64,000 nt of DNA from Sphingobium sp. SYK-6 (GCF_000283515.1 NC_015976.1:2131001-2195000); one strand, 5' to 3'; shown: positions 1 through 8,792, counted from the first letter of the stretch. Program-made: numbers and translations. Notes: generated from the sequence alone by a model not told the origin.

Positions 1-280
1 CCAGGGGGCGATCATCGCCGGGCGCCATCAGCATCAGGCGTTCGAGATTGTCGCTTTTCGCCTCGACCCGGATCGCGCGGCTTTCGACGATGCGGGTGGT
101 CGCCCGGTCCGCGCGGCCACGAACGGCATTATAGAGGCTGGTCAGCGAGAGATATTTCTCATCGTCGGGGCGTGAAAACCATTCCGACGAGACGCGGCTG
201 CTCATTCGGCCGCGCGAGACGTCGATGCGATAGGGAGCGGATACGGGGGGCGTGTCGGTCATGCGGGCAAGGGTCGCCAT
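1..280 (-). CDS. DUF932-family protein, N-terminal part
   Basis: The gene starts at 280 and runs leftwards off the window, so only about 93 N-terminal residues are visible. An AAGGAGA ribosome site lies 8 nt before the ATG. The visible part contains IDVSRGRMSSRVSSEWF and then SLTSLYNAVRGRA, the opening I associate with DUF932 (phage/plasmid-like) proteins carried on sphingomonad plasmids and integrative elements. The family's biochemical role is not established. It is divergent from the ABC transporter gene at 469, and the 188 bp between them must hold both promoters. The family call rests on N-terminal similarity only, because the rest of the protein is missing. Confidence 0.7.
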   Translation of the reverse strand, partial: MATLARMTDTPPVSAPYRIDVSRGRMSSRVSSEWFSRPDDEKYLSLTSLYNAVRGRADRATTRIVESRAIRVEAKSDNLERLMLMAPGDDRPL

Positions 281-468
281 GGGAACCATCTCCTTGAGAT
301 AGAGGAACGACGGGACGATCCACGTCTCCCGTCACATTCCCGCCCCTCCCTTCCCTTTCTGGCGTCTCGCGATCCCGGCTTCGCAAAACCCTGATTTGAC
401 GCTAGGATAAAGGCCGCGTTCCAAATCCTCCTTCTGGCTTATCCATCGATCGCCAGGAGGCCATTACA

Positions 469-2199
469 GTGACGACGTTCGGAATATTGGTCCGGCTGAC
501 GCGGCTGATGCCGTCTGCGGACCTCGGTGCCAGGCGAAGCCTGATAGAGGCTTTTGCCCTGGAAGCGCTCGTGATCGCGATGGGCGTTGCCGGTCCCTAT
601 GCGCTCAAGCTGCTGATCGACACCCTGGCCGGACCAGTAGGACCGCCCGTACAATTATTGTTGTACATCCTGCTGTTCGTGGGATGCTGGGCGGGCGCCT
701 CCATTCTGGAAACGGCCAGGCTTTCCTGCACTGCGAAAATGGTCGAGGCATTGGCGCGAAAGCTCAATACTAATGCGCTTGGCGCGTCCCTGCCTCAAAT
801 CACGGCGGCGCGCGACAACCAGAGCGGACGCGTTCCCGGCATGCTGGAGCGATTGCCCTACAGCCTCACGCTGGTCGTGGAAGGATTGATCTGGCGGCTG
901 GGGCCCGTGTTCCTGCAGGCTCTCGCCAGTCTCGCGGTGATCGCCAGCCTGATCGAGCCTCGTTATGTCCTGATCCTTGGCGTGACGCTTTTGGGATTCC
1001 TCGGGGCGACGTGGATCGGCGCGGCACGCCATCGTGTGCATGCCGATGCAACCAATGCGGCTTCATCGCATGTGTCCCGCACAATCGGCGACATCGTTCG
1101 CAATGCCCGGCGGGTCATCCTCAACGGCGCTCTCGATCGCGAACTCCACTATGTAGGCAGGACATTGAGCGCGAAGCGGCAGGCCAGCGCGGCCATGTAC
1201 CGTTCGCTCACTGTCATGGCGGCGCTGCAGTTCTGCATCGTGGGAGCCGGGCTTGTGGCGCTGCTCATGCTGGCCGGTCTCGACGTCGGCAAAGGGCGAA
1301 TGACGGCAGGCGACTTCGTGCTGTTGCAGACGTACGCCTTTCGACTGACGGTTCCGCTGAGTTCGCTGGGTTATATCCTGGCGCAAGCGGGTGTCGCGAT
1401 CGCCAACATCCGCGACGTTCTGGCATTGACGAATGCCGAGGATGAGCGGGGTTCCTGGCAGCCGGACCGCTTTGCCGACGGCGATCTCGCCGCCGAAAAT
1501 CTCAGCTTCGGCTATGGTGATGGCCTGCCTGCTCTCGCCGGGATTTCACTGCGCATCGCGTCAGGGCGCTTCGTCGCCATTGTTGGCCCGAACGGTTCGG
1601 GCAAATCCACGCTTGCCCAAATCCTTGCCGGCGTGCTCGCACCTGCCTCGGGAAGAGTCGAGATTGCAGGGGTCGATATCGCGACGATCCCCTGGGGAGA
1701 GCGTCATCGCTATATTCTTTATGCGCCGCAGTTCATCGGCCTGTTCAACCGCTCGCTGCGGGAGAACATCCTCTATCCCCCTGCAAACCAGCCCATCAGC
1801 GACGTCGAGGAACTGCTTCATGTCTGGCGCTTCCACGAGCCCGGGAGACCGATCGACTTCGATATGGAATTGGGGGAACAGGGCGAGCGCCTGTCGGGAG
1901 GCCAGATTCAGAAGCTGGAGCTTGCCCGCCTGGCGGGAGTAGACGTGCCGGTCCTGATCCTGGATGAAAGCACGTCCGCGCTCGATCCGCGCAGCGAGGC
2001 AGATGTGATCGCGAGGCTGCGGTGCAGGACCGATAGCGCGACGACGCTCATCATGATCACCCATCGGCTGGCGACAGCAAAGGGTGCCGACCAGGTCCTT
2101 TTCATGAATGGCGGTGAGCTGGTCGACAGCGGAACGCATGCGGAGTTGATGAGGCGATGCGTGACCTACCAGGATCTCTGGCTTGCTCCGCAAGAATGA
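469..2199 (+). CDS. Half-size ABC exporter (membrane domain fused to ATPase)
   Basis: A 576-residue transporter half with an N-terminal membrane domain (hydrophobic segments in about residues 30-310) and a C-terminal nucleotide-binding domain. Walker A GPNGSGKS is at 373-380, a Q-loop glutamine at about 421 (YAPQF), the signature LSGGQ at 475-479, Walker B VLILDE at 495-500, and a switch histidine in MITHRL. All ATPase motifs are intact, so an active homodimeric exporter in the inner membrane is expected. The start is GTG, chosen because AGGAGG sits 8 nt upstream. There is no C39 peptidase domain and no accessory gene beside it, so the substrate cannot be read from context. It is followed by a toxin-antitoxin pair. 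Confidence 0.88.
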   Translation: MTTFGILVRLTRLMPSADLGARRSLIEAFALEALVIAMGVAGPYALKLLIDTLAGPVGPPVQLLLYILLFVGCWAGASILETARLSCTAKMVEALARKLNTNALGASLPQITAARDNQSGRVPGMLERLPYSLTLVVEGLIWRLGPVFLQALASLAVIASLIEPRYVLILGVTLLGFLGATWIGAARHRVHADATNAASSHVSRTIGDIVRNARRVILNGALDRELHYVGRTLSAKRQASAAMYRSLTVMAALQFCIVGAGLVALLMLAGLDVGKGRMTAGDFVLLQTYAFRLTVPLSSLGYILAQAGVAIANIRDVLALTNAEDERGSWQPDRFADGDLAAENLSFGYGDGLPALAGISLRIASGRFVAIVGPNGSGKSTLAQILAGVLAPASGRVEIAGVDIATIPWGERHRYILYAPQFIGLFNRSLRENILYPPANQPISDVEELLHVWRFHEPGRPIDFDMELGEQGERLSGGQIQKLELARLAGVDVPVLILDESTSALDPRSEADVIARLRCRTDSATTLIMITHRLATAKGADQVLFMNGGELVDSGTHAELMRRCVTYQDLWLAPQE

Positions 2200-2275
2200 G
2201 GCTGGCAGGCAGCTTCCCGGCAACGCCTTGCATGTTTTACAAAATGGCGTATATGTTCAACGCAAGGAGTTCCCG

Positions 2276-2548
2276 ATGGCGACAAAGCATGAAGATCATC
2301 TGTCCCAGCGCCATGAAGCGGTCGTGGCTGCGGCAAAAGCGGCAGGCTTGCTGTCAGGCACGAACAGCGCCGTCGGCGCGCGCGTGCCGCGTGAACTCAT
2401 CGATCGCGCCAAGATGCGCAGTGGCATCGCCTCGACCACGGATCTCGTCGAATATGCTCTTGCCAAAGTGGCGCTCGAGGATGATTTCGGCGCCAGGCTG
2501 GTAGGCCGGAAGGGTTCCATTCCTGCGGATATTGCGCTTGGGATTTGA
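2276..2548 (+). CDS. Ribbon-helix-helix-like antitoxin of a PIN toxin pair
   Basis: A 90-residue protein. The central stretch ARVPRELIDRAKMRSGIAS is followed by an amphipathic helix and an acidic C-terminal part, as in small RHH-type antitoxins that precede PIN toxins. ATG at 2276 is preferred over an in-frame start at 2183 because AAGGAG lies about 7 nt before it and the earlier start would sit at the end of the ABC gene. It overlaps the next gene by 17 nt, as co-translated antitoxin-toxin pairs often do. Expected to bind and neutralise the PIN protein and to repress the pair's own promoter (family knowledge). No experimental clue to specificity is visible. Confidence 0.72.
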   Translation: MATKHEDHLSQRHEAVVAAAKAAGLLSGTNSAVGARVPRELIDRAKMRSGIASTTDLVEYALAKVALEDDFGARLVGRKGSIPADIALGI

Positions 2549-3089
2549 TCGCAAGGCGTCGTTACGCAGGATCAGGCCGCAGCGGCTCGCAGCAAGACTG
2601 ACACGGCGACCCGAAGAGGAATTGCCGCTTGTTCACAAGGCAGCCGTCGTCGGCCGGGAGTTCCTGCTTGACACCTGTGTCTATATCGACGTGCTTCAGG
2701 GCAAGACACCGGTCGAAGTAGATCGCTTGCTTGAAAACCGGATCGTCAACCATTCGAGCGTGGCGCTTGGCGAAATGACCCATCTGATGGGTGCGCTCGA
2801 TCCGGCCGACAAGCGCACGGCGTCTGTTCTCAAGATGCTGGGGCGGACGATCGATGATATTCCCGAGCATCGCCTGAGCGTGCCCTCTTCGCGTGTGTTC
2901 GGCGAGGCGGGCATGCTGGCGGGAATGGTGACACGCCTTTCCGGTCAGCCGCATTCCATCGCGCTGCTCAACGATGCCCTGCTGTTTCTTCAGGCTGCGG
3001 CGACAGGTTGCGATCTGTTGACGGGAAACCGGCGCGATTTCGATTTTCTGAACCAACTCATGCCGGAGACGGGCCTGATCCTCTACTGA
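2532..3089 (+). CDS. PIN-domain ribonuclease toxin (VapC-like)
   Basis: A PIN fold is recognisable: FLLDTCVYID with the first metal-binding Asp at about residue 47, LGEM with Glu at about 81, LLNDALLF with a third acidic residue, and TGNRRDFDFLN near the C terminus. These are the four acidic positions of a Mg-dependent VapC-type RNase. The ORF can begin at TTG 2532, inside the antitoxin gene, but about 43 residues then precede the PIN fold, so the true start may be further in. It is convergent with the minus-strand gene ending at 3111. Partner of the antitoxin at 2276. Confidence 0.78.
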   Translation: MRLGFDRKASLRRIRPQRLAARLTRRPEEELPLVHKAAVVGREFLLDTCVYIDVLQGKTPVEVDRLLENRIVNHSSVALGEMTHLMGALDPADKRTASVLKMLGRTIDDIPEHRLSVPSSRVFGEAGMLAGMVTRLSGQPHSIALLNDALLFLQAAATGCDLLTGNRRDFDFLNQLMPETGLILY

Positions 3090-3110
3090 TCGGTGGTTCC
3101 CGTGCTCGGG

Positions 3111-3416
3111 TCACACCTCATCACGCAGAATGGAATAGACGTCATCACCATATAGGCGGGTGGTCTGGCAGCTCTCATCCCAGAAATGCGTTCCGGCGCG
3201 AAGGCGCGCTGCCACCCGGAGTCCGGTGTCGAGGATGCGCCAGATGCCGATGGGGGTCCACAGCCCGTGTGGAGAATATTCAAACCAGAGTTGGCGGCCG
3301 AGCTGGCCGCATTTCATCTGAAATGCCCAGCCGCGACGGTGGCGCTCGGCTCTCACCTCGTTCCCCGCATATAGGCCGGGCAGGATGCGTTCCATGCTTT
3401 CGCCGTGGCGGATCAT
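3111..3416 (-). CDS. Hypothetical protein, 101 aa
   Basis: Last gene of the minus-strand element operon that begins near 7664. The ATG at 3416 overlaps the stop of the DpdA-like gene (ATGA), so it is probably translationally coupled; a longer frame open upstream to 3569 lies inside that gene and is ignored. The sequence is basic and aromatic, with RRGWAFQMKCGQLGRQLWFE and an uncharged C-terminal half (TRLYGDDVYSILRDEV). I see no signal peptide, membrane helix or known motif. Function unknown; the coupling suggests a link to the DNA-modification-like neighbour. Confidence 0.6.
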   Translation of the reverse strand: MIRHGESMERILPGLYAGNEVRAERHRRGWAFQMKCGQLGRQLWFEYSPHGLWTPIGIWRILDTGLRVAARLRAGTHFWDESCQTTRLYGDDVYSILRDEV

Positions 3417-4443
3417 CGTGAGTCCCCGGCGGATACAGGCGGTTCGGCCTGGAAGATGTCGGCTGCCCACTGCGCGATCCACGGTTCGGAAATTTCGTCG
3501 TGCGACAGTTGTCCCTCTTCGATCAGCGCCCGGATTTCGGCGCGCGCCTTTGCAATCGCCCTCTCCCATGGATCGCGTGGCGGTCGGTCATCGGGGCCGA
3601 GCGGCAGTTCGCCCTGCATGGGCGCGAGAGCGCGGACGGACCGCGCATATTGGCGGCGTGCCCAGCGCTCCATATGATCGGCGACGAAGGCGTCGGTCTT
3701 GGAGATCCGCGCTGGCGGGCCTCGATCCTGCTGCCTAGCCCGAATGCCTGGCTGTCTGTCGAAGCCACACGACGTTCGAGCCGGCGGAGCTTGCTGAGGG
3801 CCGTGCCTTTTATGCCGAGTCCGTGAATCATCGTCCTGCTCCCGAGAATGCGATCGAGATGCTCGAAGATGGCGATCACCCCATCGCTGCCGCCTACGGG
3901 TCTGCGGCACATGGAGCCGATACCGATCAGGGGTACGGCATCGATGATATCGCCTAGCGCATCGATGCACTTTTCATAATCGCCTGCGACCCGGCCTCGT
4001 ATTACCGGCATGAAGCGATGGGCAATGCCGCGGTCATGAGCGCCGCGCCAGCAATCGCGGTTGACCCGGATGGTTCTCGAAATCCGGTCGCGCACCTCTT
4101 CACGATCGGGTGCGATCTCGGGTTCGACGCAATAGTCCATGCTGGCGAACCAGCGGAACGGATAGCTTGCGGCGAGATCGAGATAAGCTTCTGTCGCCCA
4201 GGGAAATCCGCGATACTGCGATAAAGCGACGAATCCGGCACTGTCCAATGCGATGCCGGACAATCCGTCGGCATTTTTCAGCAGATCAAGGCGCCATCCC
4301 TGCCATTCGGGCCTGCCCTTGCGGCGATTCCAGCGCGGCAGCGCGTTCGCGGAGATGAGTGTCGGCACCTGCATGGCGCGGGCGCGGTTCAGTATCGGCC
4401 CCGTGCGCAGGTGCGGCAAGCCGACCATGATCTCGATCGCCAT
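3413..4443 (-). pseudogene. DpdA-like deazapurine DNA modification protein, frameshifted
   Basis: The first about 245 codons (from ATG 4443) read as a TGT-related DpdA-family protein: MVGLPHLRTGPILNRARA at the start, LDSAGFVALSQYRGFPW, FASMDYCVEPEI, IGIGSMCRRPVGG and VASTDSQAFG. Near 3706 the frame breaks. The remaining family-like C terminus (ISKTDAFVADHMERWAR to EPWIAQWAADIF) continues in another frame and stops at 3413-3415. Restoring one base around 3701-3710 would join the two parts. In known systems DpdA exchanges guanine in DNA for a 7-deazaguanine precursor. No queuosine-type biosynthesis genes or other dpd genes are seen here. A sequencing error is possible, but two more genes of this operon are also broken. 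Confidence 0.68.
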
Positions 4444-4448
4444 GGGAC

Positions 4449-4790
4449 TCAGGAGACGTGCCAGCAGCACCAGCGCTCTGCGGCCTGCCGAGCGCTGAGC
4501 AGGCCATGGTGCGCGCTACACCATCTGCGGAAAGGTGGATCGAGAGCAAGTGCGGGGTCGCCGAGCTGACCGACCACATCCTGGACAAAGGCATCGGCCG
4601 GATCCTTGCCGAGCCCGGCGCGCGCAGCGGTGATGGCCGCCTGAAGCCGCGCCGCCATCTTCTCGGCTTCCTCGATAGAAATATCCTCTACGGTGCGCAT
4701 GCCGCCGCGTGGTCCGCAGATGGCCAGCGTTATGACCGTCATGCCGGCCGGTGTCTGGCTGAGCGCGGTGATATGGACATGATGGGACAT
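4449..4790 (-). CDS. Hypothetical protein, 113 aa
   Basis: ATG 4790 has GGAGG 5 nt upstream and is preferred to the in-frame ATG at 4805. The first half looks like a compact alpha/beta domain (SHHVHITALSQTPAGMTVITLAICGPRGG) and is followed by a helical region EEAEKMAARLQAAITAARAGLG. The C terminus is Trp- and Cys-rich (RRWCSAHHGLL, WCCWHVS). No catalytic motif was recognised. It sits between the broken N6-methylase-like gene and the DpdA-like gene, with only 5 nt to the latter, so it is part of the same operon. Confidence 0.6.
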   Translation of the reverse strand: MSHHVHITALSQTPAGMTVITLAICGPRGGMRTVEDISIEEAEKMAARLQAAITAARAGLGKDPADAFVQDVVGQLGDPALALDPPFRRWCSAHHGLLSARQAAERWCCWHVS

Positions 4791-4822
4791 GCCAGCCTCC
4801 AGCAATGTGAAATCTCGGATGG

Positions 4823-5636
4823 TCAGAAAAGGCTCAGCTGTTGCGGCATGGCCGGTGGCGAAATCCGTGGCTCGCGCGACGGTGAAACTGCATGGTTGAT
4901 CGGGGCCGGCGCAGGTGGCGCTTCGACAGCATGGACAAGCGTCTCACCGGCGGGCTCGTGGCGTCGTCGATGGGCGAGCCGGGCGTTCCATCCGCCCAGA
5001 ATATGGGCCGGTGTGTACCAATGCTCGGCCGTTTCGCCCGAGAGGGAGTTTCCAACCATGAGATGCGCCGGCACATGCAGCAGCGAGAGCTGGACTTAGG
5101 CCATGTGGATCGCGCGCGGGTCGATATCGATCGCGGTGACATGAAGATGGCGCTGATAGTTTATACCGAGATCGCGCATGGCCTCAGCGAGCGCGATCAC
5201 CATCGACCCCGCCCCGCAGGCCGGTTCCATGGCGGTCACGAAGCCATGGTCGCCGATGATCGCCTTGACGCTTTCGGAATCCCGGATTGTCACCTGGGCC
5301 ATGAAGCGACTGAGGGTATAAGGCGTGAAGAACTGGCCCCGCGCCTTGTTGTGCAGCTCAAGGTCGTGGAACAGGGCGCCCAGCACATCGCCGGGGCCGA
5401 CTTCTAGAGCCTGCACCAGTTCTGCGAGGACTCGCGGAAACAGATCGATCACATCCGGCCGGTAGTGCCCGACAATGTCGAGATAGCTCGCCTCGCGTGG
5501 CTCGCGCTGCCGCGACGCCGTTGGCCATGGCGAGTGCCATGGCCTCCATACAGTGGCCGAAAACGGTGTAGAGATCGTGGCGCGGCTGGCTGCGGCGGAG
5601 CAGTGTCGCCATCGCCTTGAGATAGGGCTCATGCAT
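4823..5636 (-). pseudogene. N6-DNA-methylase-like gene with a frameshift and a nonsense codon
   Basis: ATG 5636 follows GGAGG by 5 nt. The N-terminal part (MHEPYLKAMATLLRRSQPR to MALAMANGVA) breaks frame near 5510-5520, and the product continues as SYLDIVGHYRPDVIDLFPRVL in another frame. It then carries GQFFTPYTLSRFMAQ and the SAM-binding loop EPACGAGSMVIALAEAM, as in type I-like N6-adenine methylases. After DIDPRAIHMA a TAA at 5096-5098 interrupts the frame, which continues in the same frame as VQLSLLHVPAHLMVGN and ends QQLSLF at 4823. No NPPY/F motif is seen, so even an intact version may not be catalytic. Two independent lesions make a non-functional gene likely. Confidence 0.7.
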
Positions 5637-5776
5637 CGGAGCCTCCAGATCGGTGATGAGGGCGAGCGGGCGCGGGGGCGGATGGCCCAGCCGCAGCGGG
5701 ATCGTCCGCGAGGTGCTTTTCGTGACCGCCCGCAATTTACGCGGATTTAAGAGTGCAGGCGCGGATATGGCCCTGC

Positions 5777-6481
5777 TCAGGCAGCGTTCTTGCGAATCCA
5801 CTCGTATAGAAGGTGATCATCCGGACCATATTCCGAGCCGATGGCGATGCGGATCAGACGGCCGTCTCAGGCAAAGGCCGATGCTCGGGGAAAGCTGAGG
5901 TAGGAGCGTCCTTCAAGGATCAGGTCGCCGGAGCGCACCTTCGTGATTTCGCGGGTCGTGCCGAGCAGGCGATGACCGGTCGGCGCGTCGATCAGTTTCA
6001 ACTGGTCGCCGGCTTTGATCCGCTTCTTGAAGGCCGCCAACGATATCACCGTATCGACCGGATTGCGGCTCCCTTGACGCTTTGCCAACGCCGCCCAATA
6101 AGCTTGGCCGATGCGCACGTCGCAGTAGAAACTGCACGACCAGAAATCCTGCAATGGATTGGTCCGGGTCGAACCGAACCGTTCTATCTGATCGCGTATT
6201 TCGACTATGAAGGCGTTCTGCGCGTCGCGGCCGGTCAGGTCGGTTGGAGCATCGAGAATCTCCGCGATGACCTTGCGCCCCCCGGAAAACTTCTCCGTGC
6301 GGATCGCGAACGTGGTTTCGGTAAAATGTTCTGCCAGATGGCGCTCGATCCGAGAAGCGAGCGACGGCAACGCTTCTCCGGCGCGATAGAGGTCGCCTTC
6401 GTAGTGGAAGTTCCCGCGGTCGTCATGTTCGGTCTGGCTATACAGGCGCGCGGATGCGCCCGGCGCGGTGGCGTCGGTCAT
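5777..6481 (-). pseudogene. Hypothetical element protein interrupted by a late stop codon
   Basis: The frame from ATG 6481 (AAGGA upstream) encodes 204 residues to a TGA at 5867-5869. Past that stop the same frame continues for 29 codons with protein-like sequence (GRLIRIAIGSEYGPDDHLLYEWIRKN) to a TGA at 5777-5779. The simplest reading is a nonsense mutation near the end of a gene of about 234 codons, although the 204-residue form could still fold. The middle part (EKFSGGRKVIAEILDAPTDL, DFWSCSFYCDVRIGQAYW) weakly resembles LPD-type (large polyvalent protein associated) domains of mobile elements. Function unknown. Confidence 0.55.
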
Positions 6482-6526
6482 GATATTGTCCTTCAGGTTT
6501 AAGAAGTTTTTTGTGGTGTGAGCCGG

Positions 6527-7189
6527 TCAGGCCGGCGGCGGCACCGTCAGGGCATCGGTGCTATCGCCTGCTTCAATCCTGGGGAGCGTCCAGTCGAGAT
6601 AACCAAGACGCGTGTCGCCATTCAGGACCTCGGCGATCCAGTCGACTGAAGGATGGTCGGGTTCGTCGACCCATGGATCGGGCGGGTCTCGCACTGGCGC
6701 GGTAGCGAATATGGCCAGTCGCCGCGCCAGCTGCTGCTGCGTGGTCTCGAACTCGACATGATCGGCGAAAATCGCGCACCACCCTCCCCCGAAGCTGTCG
6801 TGACGGGGACGTGAGCAGCTGTAGCTCCAGTCGAAGCCGAGGGGCTTGGATTTCAAACTTTCCTGGCAACACCGGCGGATGAGTTCGGCGATCGGGCCTG
6901 GCTGAAAATCCGTGGTTCCGTAGATCGAGACGACACAGTCTGCGCCGCCCGAAATTTCAATCTCCGCACCGAAATCGGGAAAGGCGGGATCATCGAAGAT
7001 GCCAAGCAGGCCGTTGAACGGATTGCCGAGGTCCGTCGGCATGAAGGCGGCCAGAAACTCCGCGCTCGGTTCGCTCGGGCTGAAGTCGCCCAGCAGGTCG
7101 GCAGCGTGCTGCCACGCCTCCTCGATCAGCGCGCTTTCGGCTGCCGTGCAAGTGAAAGCGAAGGATCCCTGGACATGATGATCAGCCAT
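6527..7189 (-). CDS. Hypothetical element protein, 220 aa
   Basis: Start chosen at ATG 7189, which overlaps the stop of the preceding gene by 8 nt and has GGAGA upstream; the ORF could also start at 7213. The product is acidic and tryptophan-rich, with motifs FNGLLGIFDDPAFPDFG, CVVSIYGTTDFQPGPIAELIR and DSFGGGWCAIFADHVEFE, and ends in a proline tail. The layout resembles small proteins that accompany DUF932 and helicase genes on alphaproteobacterial integrative elements. No catalytic signature, signal peptide or membrane helix was recognised. Confidence 0.65.
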   Translation of the reverse strand: MADHHVQGSFAFTCTAAESALIEEAWQHAADLLGDFSPSEPSAEFLAAFMPTDLGNPFNGLLGIFDDPAFPDFGAEIEISGGADCVVSIYGTTDFQPGPIAELIRRCCQESLKSKPLGFDWSYSCSRPRHDSFGGGWCAIFADHVEFETTQQQLARRLAIFATAPVRDPPDPWVDEPDHPSVDWIAEVLNGDTRLGYLDWTLPRIEAGDSTDALTVPPPA

Positions 7190-7664
7190 GGACGGTCTCC
7201 GAAATGGCTGCATCGGGATCGTGGTCGACCAGGACCATCGGGGGCGGATTCATGCGCGCAAGCCGGTATTCCGCTTCGATCGCCTCGATGCTTCCCAGTT
7301 CCCTGATACGCTCGATCGGGAAGACTTGTTCGTCCTCCTCGGTTGTCGGGACCAGTTGTGGTTCGCCATGACCCAGGTAAAGAACGCGAACGGACGGAAA
7401 GCTGCCGGGATAGCCGCCGGACCAGCGAACATAGTGGAGACCATGGAGGCGACAGACATCTTCGATCTCTTCGAAACGACCATCGGCGACGTCATGATCC
7501 ATCAGCGCGAGTGCCGTATCGGTGGGTAGATCTTCAGGGCTGAACGGCGTGCCATCCCAATCGATAGCGGGATTGTCTTTCCCGATAGCCTGGATGAGTT
7601 GAGGATATCTGGAGCGGGCAAGCACGCCACCGATCATGATGTGGACGGATACGCGGTCGGCCAT
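7182..7664 (-). CDS. Hypothetical element protein, 160 aa
   Basis: First gene of the minus-strand operon running down to 3111. The protein begins MADRVSVHIMIGGVLARSRYP, has an acidic middle (DGTPFSPEDLPTDTALALMDHDVADGRFEEIEDVC), then FPSVRVLYLGHGEPQLVPTTEED and VLVDHDPDAAISETVHG. It overlaps the next gene by 8 nt. No strong ribosome site is seen before ATG 7664. It is divergent from the mucR-like gene, with about 195 bp between the two starts that must carry both promoters. Not recognised beyond being a soluble acidic protein typical of this operon. Confidence 0.62.
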   Translation of the reverse strand: MADRVSVHIMIGGVLARSRYPQLIQAIGKDNPAIDWDGTPFSPEDLPTDTALALMDHDVADGRFEEIEDVCRLHGLHYVRWSGGYPGSFPSVRVLYLGHGEPQLVPTTEEDEQVFPIERIRELGSIEAIEAEYRLARMNPPPMVLVDHDPDAAISETVHG

Positions 7665-7859
7665 GGTTCGCCGTTCATGGAAACAAGACCTTCAATCGGT
7701 CCTGATCGTCCCCTCTCCCTCCACTTTCCATTTCCGGACCTGCGCGAGCACGATGCACAGGATGCTTGCATGAGCGGCGCATTCCCGCTTAGCTGTTGAC
7801 CCCAAATTCTTCCCACAATCACCGCCATCTTCATGGCCTTCCAGTTCAGGGAGTTTTAC

Positions 7860-8792
7860 GTGGCCGACACCGAGCAGCCCGATTTCACCGCCATGACGGT
7901 GCAGTTATTGAGCGCCTATTTCTCGAACAATCAGGTGCCGGCGGGCGACATTGCCGGGATCATCGAAGCGACCCGCGGCGCTCTGGAACGGAAAGCCACG
8001 GTAGAGACGCCGGCGACGCTCGAATTTGTTCCGGCTGTATCGATCCGTAAAAGCCTGAGTTCGCGAGAGCACATCATCAGCATGCTCGACGGCAAGCCGT
8101 ACAAGACGCTGAAACGGCATCTGGCGACAAACGGACTGACACCGTCGGAATATCGCGAACGCTATAATCTTCCCAAGGATTATCCGATGATCGCGCCGGC
8201 CTATTCGGAGCATCGACGCGCCGTCGCCCAGCAGCTTGGGCTCGGACGACGCGTTGGCGCAAAGGTGGGGGGCGAGGCGCCCGCAGTCGAGGCAGCACCT
8301 GTGGCTGAGGCGGGATCCGCTGGGGCTACGCCGGTTGTGCCGGAAGTCGCACCGGCGACCGAGGCGACCCCTGCCCCAGTCCCTGAGAAAAAGTCCCGGC
8401 GTTCTCGTGTCAGGGCTGCGGTTGCCAAGCTGGGCGATGAGGCCGGGATCGCTGCACTTGAACCGACGCCGGAGCCGGTAGCTGCGCCTGCACAGCCCGA
8501 AGGGGCGACCGCGGCAAAGCCTGCAGGCAAGAAAGCAGCCGCAAAGAAATCCACCGTGAAGAAGGCGCCGGCGAAGCCGAAGGCGAATGCCTCGACGCCA
8601 GCGCCGGCGGAGGAAGCTGTGGCCGCGCCGGCAACGGCGGAAGCTGCAAAGCCGGTAGCCAGGAAGAAGGCCTCTACGAAAGCCTCAGCCGTCAAGGCCG
8701 CTCCATCCACGAAGTCGAAGGCGCCCAGGCGGCGTGCTGCGACGGTCAAGCAGGATGAGGCCGAGGCGGAGGTGCCGGCACCGGCGGAATGA
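7860..8792 (+). CDS. MucR/Ros-family regulator with long Ala/Pro/Lys tail
   Basis: Residues 1 to about 130 match MucR/Ros: DFTAMTVQLLSAYFSNNQVPAGDI, then PAVSIRKSLSSREHIISMLDGKPYKTLKRHL and GLTPSEYRERYNLPKDYPMIAPAYSEHR. The usual zinc-finger cysteines are absent (position occupied in IISMLDGK), a variation known in the family. GTG 7860 is preferred over ATG 7833 because AGGGAG lies 6 nt before it and the protein then begins like other MucRs. Unusually, about 180 extra residues follow, rich in Ala, Pro and Lys (GKKAAAKKSTVKKAPAKPK and similar blocks), resembling histone H1-like tails that bind DNA non-specifically. Probably a DNA-binding or silencing protein of the element. Confidence 0.85.
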   Translation: MADTEQPDFTAMTVQLLSAYFSNNQVPAGDIAGIIEATRGALERKATVETPATLEFVPAVSIRKSLSSREHIISMLDGKPYKTLKRHLATNGLTPSEYRERYNLPKDYPMIAPAYSEHRRAVAQQLGLGRRVGAKVGGEAPAVEAAPVAEAGSAGATPVVPEVAPATEATPAPVPEKKSRRSRVRAAVAKLGDEAGIAALEPTPEPVAAPAQPEGATAAKPAGKKAAAKKSTVKKAPAKPKANASTPAPAEEAVAAPATAEAAKPVARKKASTKASAVKAAPSTKSKAPRRRAATVKQDEAEAEVPAPAE

